Source of the DNA: Phymorhynchus buccinoides
Lineage: Eukaryota; Mollusca; Gastropoda; Neogastropoda; Raphitomidae
Assembly (NCBI GenBank): GCA_017654935.2
Contig: CM065711.1
Coordinates: 35,871,130 to 35,935,129 of the forward strand
DNA length: 64,000 nt
Direction: 5' to 3'
Positions 55,773-64,000 of this stretch are shown piece by piece. The position numbers and the translations under genes were made by a program. The notes under the pieces are model-generated. The model was not told the origin of the DNA. It searched no databases and saw only the letters and a list, made by a program, of their open reading frames with translations. Position 1 is the stretch's first letter, and each line of letters begins with the position of its first letter.

Positions 55773-55936
55773 TTGTACTTCTGGAAAAGAGCTAAAGCTT
55801 CCTCAAAACTGTTGTTGAGCAGCAGATTCATGCCAGTTAGAGCACCCTCCACGTCATCAAACGAACCGCTTTCATCTTCTTCTTCTGCTGCGGCTGCGGC
55901 TGCTGGGGTGATCGGGCCCTTCTGCTTGGCAGCCAT
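55773..55936 (-). CDS. TTC39C: TTC39C-like gene, exon 1 with start codon
   Basis: The minus-strand ATG at 55936 opens MAAKQKGPITPAAAAAAEEE, an acidic stretch, then DDVEGALTGMNLLLNNSFEE and ALALFQKY before a GTAAGC donor in phase 2. ALxGMNLLLNNxFxEALxLF is the first TPR-like helix pair of the TTC39 family; the Ala-rich acidic N-terminus and LFQKYK fit TTC39C better than TTC39A or B. TTC39 proteins are cytosolic TPR scaffolds without a known catalytic activity. Upstream (55937-56050) is a probable 5' UTR and promoter with CGCCATTTTGGC. Exon 2 is 8.3 kb away at 47447-47495. Confidence 0.75.
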
Positions 55937-56039
55937 ATTTCAAAACTGACAGCACGAAACAGGATGAACTGGATGAGAAATTGTTTCGTGTGTTTTGGTG
56001 AGTTACCTCAATTTCGTCGCCATTTTGGCTGTGTCAAAG

Positions 56040-56780
56040 GTCACAGAGAGTTCGGGGGTTACATAGTCTCTGGGCCTAAAATATTTCGATGAAAACCCCG
56101 TCTAAGGAATGAACGGAACTCTATGATCATTTGTTTTCGAAAATAAATAAAACTTGACAGAAAGAAACAAAATCTAGTCCGTAAAATGTGTTTTTATTAG
56201 CAGGATGATTTTTGATAGAGGGTAAAACTAAAAGCCTTGTAGCAGACAACGTTCTTCCCACCCACCCTCCACCCCAGCATGTATTTTCATTGCCTATGCA
56301 CTGGCATATATGCACGATAAGGTGTCTGGTTTGATGTCAAACATGAATGAAAACAATATATAAACAGTCAAAGGTTATTTTCTGGGAGCGGTGTGTCTAT
56401 ACACCGGAAAATGGTGAATGCTGAATAGTCAAAACATACCGAAATCTGCCGAATGGTGAAGGACGGAATTATCAAAACACCGAATGGTAGGGCTGAATTA
56501 TGAAAACATTCTACAGAAAAACCCAAACTTTATTACAATGGAAAGTGAAATTGCTGAATAGCAAAATGATTAACACGGTACCGATGACACATTTCCGTAG
56601 TTCGGCTATCCCGCACACTAGAATAGAATTCACGTCATACCGCATCATATCGACATGTTTACAAACAAAACAGCACGCGCACGCGTACATATACAAACAC
56701 ATCGGCGCTCAACATAAATCAAAGAACGTCCTGTAGCATTAACGTCTGCAGTTATGAAAGTGTTTGCTGACTGGGAGACA
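56040..56780. other. Intergenic stretch upstream of the TTC39C-like gene
   Basis: No gene is recognised. ACCGAA and AATGGTGAA motifs recur between 56400 and 56520. The TTC39C-like gene and the LINE at 56781 diverge from here. Confidence 0.5.
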
Positions 56781-57006
56781 ACATGGCACACATGTCTTTC
56801 CATCCTGACAAGTGCCAGTCCATCCACTTCACTAGAAAGAGAAACCCTCTGTTGAGCCAATACCATCTCCATGGCCACACCCTTACCAACGCTGAAGAAA
56901 CAAAGTACTTGGGAGTCACAATCTCGAACGATCTTCGCTGGGACTCCCACATTGCCAATATCTCAAACAAAGCCAACAAGACTCTTGGCTTCATTCATCA
57001 GAAGAA

Positions 57007-57125
57007 CCACCAAAGTCAGGAGCATCAAAGTCAGGAGCATCAAGGTCAGGAGCATCAAGGTCAGGAGCATCAAAGTCGGGAGCATCAAGGTCAGGAGCGT
57101 CAAAGTCAGGAGCATCAAGGTCAAG
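57007..57125 (+). repeat. 15 bp minisatellite within the LINE frame
   Basis: Seven to eight units of AGTCAGGAGCATCAA. In the LINE frame this is a KVRSI five-residue repeat; expansion by multiples of 15 keeps the frame. The parental sequence was probably a single KVRSIKVKERAF. Confidence 0.9.
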
Positions 57126-57226
57126 GAAAGAGCCTTTCTCGCCCTCGTACGTCCAACATTGGAATATGCAAGTAGCGTCTGGGACCCGTACTCCAGCAAG
57201 ACCATCAACAAACTGGAGGCTGTTCA

Positions 57227-57299
57227 AGTCAAGTCAAGTCAAAATTTTATTTCCAGATGGGAACATTGTATAAGCAAAAACATGCTTTTTTTTGTTTTT
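57227..57299 (-). mobile_element. 73 bp retroposon 3' end with TTGAC tail
   Basis: The plus strand reads AGTCAAGTCAAGTCAAAATT, then a unique part ending in TTTGTTTTT. TGTTCA is duplicated on both sides (57221-57226, 57300-57305). Read on the minus strand it ends in TTGAC repeats, as expected for a severely truncated LINE or SINE copy. Removal restores LEAVQ-RRAARW in the host frame. Confidence 0.7.
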
Positions 57300-57404
57300 T
57301 GTTCAGCGGAGGGCAGCACGCTGGGTCGTCAACCGTCATCGCCAGACGTTCAGTGTGGAGGCCATGTATGAGCAGCTAAACTGGTCCCCACTATCAGAAC
57401 AAAG

Positions 57405-57637
57405 CGATGGCTTGGAGTCAAAACGGCCTATCTTTAGATAGTCCATTAACGAATTAATGGATAGATTACAAAAACTAATAACTTGTATCAAACAATGACT
57501 GCAGAAATATAAAAAGGTGGTTTTTTTTTAAATATTTCAGCAGTCTATTTTTTATACAAGTTATTAGTTTTCGTAATAAGTTCAATAATATGTCAATGGA
57601 CTATCTAAAGATAGTCCGTTTTGACTCCAAGCCATCG
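57405..57637. mobile_element. 233 bp hairpin MITE of the CGATGG family
   Basis: The first 20 bases CGATGGCTTGGAGTCAAAAC equal the left end of the 5.26 kb element, and the right end is their exact reverse complement apart from later mismatches. Inverted similarity covers about 105 bp per arm, nearly the whole element (ATCTTTAGATAGTCCATT in both arms). AAAG is duplicated (57401-57404 and 57638-57641). Without the insert the LINE reads PLSEQRKKAHL in frame. Confidence 0.92.
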
Positions 57638-58255
57638 AAAGAAAAAAGGCCCACCTCACCAACTTCTTCAAATTCCATCATGGAGAGCTGGTGATCAACT
57701 CCACCAGAAAGCCTGTCCCCAGCCCCCCAACAAGATCAACTCGGCACCTGCATGCTGAGGCGTACCAACTGCCAGCATGCAAGACTCAGTACCGTCAGAA
57801 GTCATTCTTCCCTCGGACCATTGCCGAGTGGAATGCTCTTCCACCGGTGGCAGTGACATCAGCCACGGTGGAAGCCTTCAAGAACCAAATCTAACCCCCC
57901 TCCCCTGCTCACAGCACGGCCCCCCTCCCGGTCTGTCCCTGCCGCACGTTTCGGACCCCTCTCCTCATGTCCCTCCCAATCTCATCCCCTTACAGAAGTT
58001 CTGATATCCTCGTCTCCCCAGTCTGCCACTAGCCCCCCCCCCCCCCCCTTCCTCACGCTACCCCCCCCGCCCCCCCCCCCCACACACCTTCTGCCAGCGA
58101 AAAACTCATCACACCCTGGATGTGACATCAATCAACCCTGTGACCCTCTACCCTGACTTGACTCTAACTAAGCGCATGCGCAGAGCCCTTATAGTACAAT
58201 CAGAATCTTCGACACGACGAAGGCGGGTGGTCAAAGGAAGAAGAAGAAGAAGAGA

Positions 58256-59335
58256 GTGATGCTTTTTCATTTACATGATTTTGTTAAACCGTTTGTGGAC
58301 CCTCTTCAGTTTGTCTACAGAAGGAACAGGGGTGTTGATGATGCTATTCTTTTTGTTTTAAGCAAAATGTATGCGCATCTTGATAACCCTAATATCTATA
58401 TACGTTTAATGTTCTTCGACTTCTCTAGTGTCTTTAATACTATTCAGCCTCACCTTCTAGCAAAGAAACTCCTAAATATGAAAGTCCCCTTTTCAACTGT
58501 TTTATGGGTGTTAGACTATCTCACCAACAGGCCTCAGTTTGTCAAACTCAATAACACTCGTTCAACTGTTTTAGTTACTAACACTGGGGCACCCCAAGGT
58601 ACAGTGCTCTCACCATTTTTATTTACTCTTTACACGCAGAATGTAGAAGTGAAAGTCAAAATTGTCCCCTAGCTAAATTTGCAGACGACTCGACTCTGAC
58701 AGGACTTGTGACCGACAACGATGACACTGAATACAGAAATGAAATAAATAAGTTTGTGGATTGGTGTGATGAAAATTATATCTTGCTTATAACTCCTAGA
58801 TAGTGACCCCAAAATTAATGTATTTAAATACAATTATGATTAAGACGACAATGATAGTTCAAAAAGCGCCACAGCTATGCCAATCTGATTGATGAACAAA
58901 ACCACAATAACAAACAATCAAAAGATAGGGCACATCAAGAGGCCGCGAGGCCTGGCTGCCCTGAAGATCTGACCTGACCTTAACATTAAGAAAACAAAAG
59001 AACTTGTAATCGACTTCAGGAAAAAGACCCCAGGAATACACCAGATTACTATTAAAGATGAAATAGTGGAGCAAGTCGATTCATATAAATATCTCGGTGT
59101 GACCATTGATAACAAACTCTCCTGGCATGAACATTCCAGTGCTCTTTTAAGAAAACTAAATAGTCGCATGTATTGCATACGTAAGATGAGATCTTTTAAT
59201 GTTCGCTCTGAAATCCTACAAATGTTTTATTCCTCTGTTATCTGTAGTGTTTTAACCTTTGGTGCAGTGTGTTGGGGAGGGAATATTTCTAAACAAAACC
59301 CGAACCCTTGCAGTTTAGAAGATGATCATTTATAA
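58256..59335 (+). pseudogene. Rex1/CR1-like LINE fragment with a LINE insertion
   Basis: FVDPLQFVYRRNRGVDDAIL, MFFDFSSVFNTIQPHLLAKK (block A), VLDYLTNRPQFVKLNN and NTGAPQGTVLSPFLFTLYT (block B); a frameshift near 58645 leads to LAKFADDSTLTGLVTD (block C). After the insertion at 58790-58978 it continues KKTKELVIDFRKK, DSYKYLGVTIDNKLSWHEHS and FGAVCWGGNIS, ending near 59335. It starts directly behind the GAA tail of the preceding LINE. Confidence 0.87.
58790..58978 (+). mobile_element. 189 bp dead-on-arrival LINE 3' end with GACCT tail
   Basis: It encodes only the last residues of ORF2 (LLDSDPKINVFKYNYD, stop) and the 3' UTR with GAGGCCGCGAGGCCTGGCTG ending in TGACCTGAC. CTTA is repeated on both sides (58786-58789, 58979-58982). 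Removal rejoins the host LINE codons for ILLNIKKT. Confidence 0.8.
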
Positions 59336-59390
59336 AGTGTTTCATTGCTGCTGGGTTATTCAACATGCGCAAATTGTATTTTTCGTGCAG

Positions 59391-59538
59391 CATGTTACGT
59401 GTGTGGCGATAAAGAATCCTCGCAGCCCTGCAGTCTGGAAGACTTGACGACTGGCGCCCCTGTGAAATGTCCCCTGGACGCCGGATATTGTATGAACGAA
59501 GTTATGCAGGATACCAGGGGCAGAAAGATATATAAAAG
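59391..59538 (+). CDS. Ly6/uPAR (three-finger) domain exon
   Basis: TTGTATTTTTCGTGCAG precedes, and GTACAC follows, a 148 nt exon reading CYVCGDKESSQPCSLEDLTT, GAPVKCPLDAGYCMNEVMQD and TRGRKIYKR. The CYxC start and the spacing of the following cysteines (C, C, C) fit the first half of a Ly6/three-finger domain, usually secreted or GPI-anchored at the cell surface. Entry phase 1 is typical for such exons after a signal-peptide exon. No partner exons are found: upstream is a LINE and downstream are long simple repeats. It could be an isolated exon of a gene with large introns or a remnant. Confidence 0.6.
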
Positions 59539-59562
59539 GTACACAAATGGGGAGAGAGAGAA

Positions 59563-60396
59563 TCTATCAATCAATCAGTCAATCGATCAATCAATCAATC
59601 GATCAACCAATCAATCAATCAGTCAATCAATCAATCAATCAATCGATCCATCCATTAATCTTTCTGCATATCCATCCATTCATGAACTATCATTTCTTCA
59701 CTCTCCCTTTCCCCTCCTTCATTTACTCCTTCCCTCCATTCCTTCCTCCTTCCTGCCTCCCTTTCCTTTTCTCTCACGCATTTACCCACTCACTCACTCA
59801 CTCGCTCATTCACTCACATACTCACTCACTCACTTACATACTCATCCACTCACTCACTCACTACTCACTCACTCACTCATTCACTCACTACTCACTCATC
59901 CACTCACTACTCACTCATCCACTAACTCACTCACCCACTCACTTATTTACTCACCCACTCACTCACATACTCATCTACTCACTCACTCACTCACTCATCC
60001 ACTCACTCACTCACTACTCACTCATCCACTCACTCACTCACTCACTCACTACTCACTCATCCACTCACTCACTCACTACTCACTCACTCACTACTCACTC
60101 ATTCACTACTCACTCACTCACTACTCACTCACGCACTCACTCATCCACTCACTCACTCACTCACTCACTCACTCACACGCACTCACTCACTACTCACTCA
60201 CTACTCACTCATCCACTCACTCACTCACTCACTCACTCACTCACTCACTCCACACTCACTCACTCACCTCACTCACTCACACTCACTCACTCACCCACTC
60301 AAACTCACTACTCACTCACTCACTACTCACTCACTACTCACTCATCCACTCACTCACTCACTCACTCACTCACTCACTCACTCATTCACTCACACA

Positions 60397-60445
<49 letters not shown>

Positions 60446-60485
60446 GCGCACACACACACACACACACCACACACACACACACAAT
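59563..60485 (+). repeat. AATC, ACTC and CA simple-repeat arrays
   Basis: AATC-type repeats (59563-59655), a 600 bp ACTC array (59785-60395) with TCATCC and ACTACTC variants, and a CA run (60396-60482). The long open frames across this block are translations of the repeats. Confidence 0.97.
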
Positions 60486-60668
60486 CACTCACTCACTCAA
60501 AGTTTATTTTAAATGTTTCCGTCAATAACGCACACTAGGCAGGAGTGGAATTAAAGGTCTGTGTGCACGTTAACATTATAAATCATAACTGTATCAATAC
60601 AAATAATCAAATTATTCTCCACGCTAAAACATCTTTCAGTGCTGGTTACATTTCATAGATCATCCTCT
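60486..60668. other. Unique stretch between arrays
   Basis: No gene is seen. Confidence 0.6.
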
Positions 60669-61416
60669 CGCCAATCATAGAATTCAACGAACTAAATGGA
60701 GATCACACTGGGTGATATGATGGGGACATGGACCTAATGACAATCACAATACGCCAATCATAGAATTCAAGGAACTAAATGGATATCACACTGGGTGATA
60801 TGATGGGGACATAGACCTAATGACAATCACAATACGCCAATCATAGAATTCAAGGAACTAAATGGAGATCACACTGGATGATATGATGGGGACATGGACC
60901 TAATGACAATCACAATACGCCAATCATAGAATTCAAGGAACTAAATGGAGATCACACTGGGTGATATGATGGGGACATAGACCTAATGACAATCACAATA
61001 CGCCAATCATAGAATTCAAGGAACTAAATGGAGATCACACTGGATGATATGATGGGGACATGGACCTAATGACAATCACAATACGCCAATCATAGAATTC
61101 AAGGAACTAAATGGATATCACACTGGGTGATATGATGGGGACATAGACCTAATGACAATCACAATACGCCAATCATAGAATTCAAGGAACTAAATGGAGA
61201 TCACACTGGATGATATGATGGGGACATAGACCTAATGACAATCACAATACGCCAATCATAGAATTCAAGGAACTAAATGGAGATCACACTGGGTGATATG
61301 ATGGGGACATGGACCTGATGACAATCACAATACGCCAATCATAGAATTCAAGGAACTAAATGGAGATCACACTGGGTGATATGATGGGGGCATAGACCTA
61401 ATGACAATCACGATAC
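60669..61416. repeat. 83 bp tandem repeat, 9 units
   Basis: Units starting CGCCAATCATAGAATTCAAG at 60669, 60752, 60835 and so on, exactly 83 bp apart. Variants GGAGATC/GGATATC, GGGTG/GGATG and CATGGACC/CATAGACC alternate, so expansion partly proceeded in dimers of 166 bp. Non-coding. Confidence 0.95.
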
Positions 61417-61469
61417 AACGAACTTCCCTTCACAAAGATAACACCACTCGCCAGCCAACGACTTCCGCC

Positions 61470-61590
61470 AGTAGACTGCGTAGTCACAACTAATTCCTTT
61501 ATTTTCAACATTAGATGACTACAGTCTACCAGTAGACTGCGTAGTCACAACTAATTCTGTTATTCACAACATTAGATGACTAGAGTCCAG
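61470..61590. repeat. Duplicated segment of about 60 bp
   Basis: CAGTAGACTGCGTAGTCACA to ACATTAGATGACTA occurs twice in tandem. Confidence 0.85.
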
Positions 61591-61664
61591 CATTATTTTA
61601 CACTGCAGTGTTACTGTTGAAATATGTAGGCCTGTAATTCTAAACAAATAGAGACCATCTTCTT

Positions 61665-61850
61665 AAAGACCCACCAGGTCACGTGTCAAAATCACGGGTT
61701 TCACACGTTTTCCCTCTTACAGCTGGTAAGACATCTTGTTTTGACCAGGTTTGACTCTCCTACAGATGTCACCCAAATTGAAACGAAACATCATTTTAAA
61801 GAGCAGCCTCAGTTTGAAAGTTGGGGATATTTGTATGCGGATCACAGCTA
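61665..61850. repeat. Interspersed repeat shared with 34143-34330
   Basis: Second copy, with CACCAGGTCACGTGTCAAAA and AAACATCATTTTAAAGAGCA. The stretch 61850-62200 that follows contains no recognised gene. Confidence 0.75.
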
Positions 61851-62199
61851 CCTAGAAAAACACACCAAGGGAATTAATCGTGGTGCTTAGTGTGGCTTTA
61901 AGCTGACACAAAAGACGTCTTCATAATCCAAGTCTAATTTGGCCCACTTAAATTTATGTAGGCTTACGTCATAGTTTGGCTTACACAATAACTTACTTGT
62001 GGTGCTGTTATGGCCAACGCTACCCGCATGACCATCACCTTGGGAGATAAAGTGTACACATATCATTTAACTTCAAACAAAACGCGTCCCATACTCGGTC
62101 AACATGCATGCTTTATCCACATATTTTCTGTAAACGAAAAACAAACAAACAAACAGTTTAATCCGTTTACTGCACTCAGCTGAGAGCTAAGGAAAGGCG

Positions 62200-62550
62200 T
62201 CATTTGGCCATGAGGTAGGTTAGGGGCCATGTGGTAACAATACAGTTGATACAGTTGATACCCGAGGATCTTTAAAGGAAAGGCATCATATCTCTGATGA
62301 CGACAGTGTTCGCCATGAGGTGGGCTAGGGGCGATGTGGCAACGCTACAGTTGATACAGTTGATACCTGGGGATCTTTACAGGAAAGGCGTCATATCTCT
62401 GATGACGACAGTGTTCGCCATGAGGTGGGCTAGGGGCCATGTGGCAACGCTACAGTTGATACCTGGGGATCTTTAAAGGAAAGGCGTCATATCTCTGATG
62501 ACGACAGTGTTCGCCATGAGGTAGGCTAGGGGCCATGTGGCAACGCTACA
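62200..62550. repeat. About 100 bp tandem repeat, 3-4 units
   Basis: Blocks CATGAGGTGGGCTAGGGGCC, GTGGCAACGCTACAGTTGAT, GGGGATCTTTAAAGGAAAGG and CTGATGACGACAGTGTTCGC recur with unit lengths of 97-104 bp. The last unit is cut by the LINE tail at 62551. Confidence 0.9.
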
Positions 62551-64000
62551 GTTTTTTTATTTTATTATTGAACCTTTTTTTTACATTTTCAAATACAGAA
62601 CATAAACATAGCTAAGAAAAATAATACAAACCATATGACAAAAATAACACAACACATACACATACAAACACATACGCCTGCACATATTCACACACACACG
62701 CGAGCGTGCACACGCGCGCACACAGACACATATACACACATATACTACATTTTTTAGGTTAAATAAATAAATAGGTACATTCAATAATCAAGCTTTCAAC
62801 ACCACGAGCTGGACGTTGCAAATTGTTAGTCCACTGATTCTATGACAGGTTATCATTCTTTTTTTTATATGTTATTTTAAAGAAAAAATCTGCAAAAGAC
62901 AAGGTTCAATAAATACCTCAATGTCACACACAATGGCTGGTTGTTGTTTTTCAAATACAGCATTAGCGATAATAATAGTATTATCCAAAAATAGACACAT
63001 AAAAATACTAAAAATACCGAGTTAGTTAGTTTTGTTGCACAGGTTTGGGCATAAGACAGCAAAAGGCGTGGGAAAATAAATACATATGATCAATTGTCAC
63101 AAACAAATGAAATTCATTGTATTCTAAGTTCAGATACGCAATGTGTTTTTTGATTCTGTAACGATAATTCATTTTTTTCAAAAATACTGTCACCTGCGGA
63201 AGGCATCCTTGTATTTTGCCTGTGTATATGTAATATTTTGCAAACAATACAATGAAATAAAAAACGGAATCAAGTTTAATATTTATGTCAAAACCCAGTA
63301 ATATAAGTGTTTCTGTTAATTTTAGATTTTCTGCATTGAAGCATTTGTCTTTTACTATATTCAAGAATGTGTCCCAAAAGTCTTTAATGTGTAAACATTT
63401 CCAAAACATATGATCAATACTGTCCTTGTTTGTGCCACAAAAACTACTATTTTCATTCTGAACAATTCCCATTGTTTTCAGTATCACATTAGTACCCATG
63501 CATCTGTGCAAAATTTAAAGTTGAAACAATTTTAGTTTAATATCTTTTATTTTGTGTGTAAAAAAGAAGCATGATTTCCAGTCGTGATTAACTGATAATT
63601 TTAAATCCCAAGTATTACAACATTTAGAATTTTTATTATTTTCAGTTAGTATATCATAATAAGGTTTGGAACCTTTGTGAACAGAAAACTAAATCTTAAA
63701 ACACAGAGGTGAATCAATATATTTATTATTTTGTATAGTAATACTGGATTTCTTAACATAGTCATTGATTGCATGTTTGATCCCTGTGAAAGTAACAAAG
63801 TCAATATTTACATTAAAGTTTTCCTTAAAACTTGTGTAACTGAGAAATTTACCTTCAGTATCATAGAAAAACGCAAGTAAATTGATATTGTTTTGACCAA
63901 GTACTTTGGATGTGATGAATTTCTTTCCAATTTGGATTCTGTTATTTAAAAAAACAGTGGCTCAGAAAGAAATTCAGCAGAATCTTTTGGTTTACATTGA
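62551..64000 (-). pseudogene. Tx1/L1-like LINE, 3' end, cut by window edge
   Basis: The minus-strand frame 63511-63026 includes SSFCGTNKDSIDHMFWKCLH then IKDFWDTFLNIVKDK, the Cys/His C-terminal domain of L1/Tx1-type ORF2 (CxxC, HxFWxC, FW). Upstream frames continue to the window edge (KKFITSKVLGQNNINLLAFF, YDTEGKFLSYTSFKENFNVN, DWKSCFFFTHK), with stops near 63690 and 63516. The 3' UTR ends in an A-rich tail on the minus strand (62551-62580), inserted into the tandem repeat. More of the element should lie beyond 64000. Confidence 0.82.

Larger units (their letters stand above)
56781..58252 (+). pseudogene. CR1-like LINE 3' half with three internal insertions
   Basis: MSFHPDKCQSIHFTRKRN, ETKYLGVTISNDLRWDSHI and LVRPTLEYASSVWDPYSSKT, then ARWVVNRHRQTFSVEAMYEQ, LTNFFKFHHGELV and FFPRTIAEWNALPPVA are the RT thumb and C-terminus of a non-LTR element, ending with a stop at about 57893. 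The 3' UTR (57894-58240) is C-rich and ends in a GAA tail (58238-58252). The frame is interrupted by a 15 bp minisatellite (57007-57125), a 73 bp retroposon end (57227-57299) and a 233 bp MITE (57405-57637). Block A-C RT motifs are missing (5'-truncated). Confidence 0.88.

Noticed and set aside
59345..60538. Open frames of 397 and 321 codons rich in Thr-His-Ser-Leu
   Set aside because: Beyond the Ly6-like exon they are translations of AATC, ACTC and CA repeats; a 4 bp repeat with no stop in its frames gives long open frames by itself.

Overview
This is animal genomic DNA. Every gene I can recognise is split by GT/AG introns, intergenic space is dominated by non-LTR retrotransposons, tRNA-derived SINEs, MITEs, minisatellites and microsatellites, and there is nothing bacterial or viral. 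The mix (CYP3-clan P450s, an AIG1/GIMAP-like exon, a Ly6-like exon, L2-, CR1- and Tx1-like LINEs, long CA and GA arrays) suggests a mollusc, perhaps a marine gastropod. That placement is inference. Two runs of exactly 500 N (10158-10657 and 41001-41500) show a scaffold of three contigs.

Layout. 1-10157: inverted copy of one end of a large DNA transposon inside a LINE, then a SINE, a TTAA MITE, microsatellites and two clean minisatellites (38 bp and 29 bp units). 10658-24010: a 13 kb palindrome centred near 17.39 kb. Its right arm is clean; its left arm carries the same sequence backwards with many small indels. The right arm runs into the 3' half of a cytochrome P450 gene (exons at 18925, 23242, 24464 and 26499, all +), with an L2 element in one intron. 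26.6-35.2 kb: a pogo-like DNA transposon relic, a SINE and a CR1-like LINE. 35268-37073: first two exons of a second P450, so this is a tandem P450 locus. 40373 and 43681: two exon-like segments, the second resembling an AIG1 GTPase G3 region. 41.7-44.8 kb: error-rich inverted copy of 6.4-9.4 kb. 47447-55936 (-): first two coding exons of a TTC39C-like gene, whose 8.3 kb intron is packed with nested transposons. 56.8-59.3 kb: two more LINE remnants with insertions inside them. 59391: a Ly6/three-finger exon. 59.5-62.5 kb: tandem arrays. 62.55-64.0 kb: a Tx1-like LINE cut by the window edge.

The strongest new-looking signal is a DNA transposon family with termini CGATGGCTTGGAGTCAAAAC and 4 bp target duplications. 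A 5.26 kb member (48983-54243, ACAG duplicated) sits in one LINE and a 233 bp hairpin member (57405-57637, AAAG duplicated) in another. Removing either one with one copy of the duplication rejoins the host LINE reading frame. The large member carries a 184 bp satellite and no recognisable transposase.

A second pattern is that both P450 genes have a minisatellite whose unit is the end of an exon plus its splice donor (57 bp at 24594; about 22 bp at 35375). In the first, the unit is exactly 19 codons and open, so alternative donors would add 19 or 38 residues in frame.

Caution: several segments (10.7-17.1, 35.4-36.9 and 41.7-44.8 kb) look like unpolished long-read sequence. Pseudogene calls there, and the palindromes themselves, may be assembly products.
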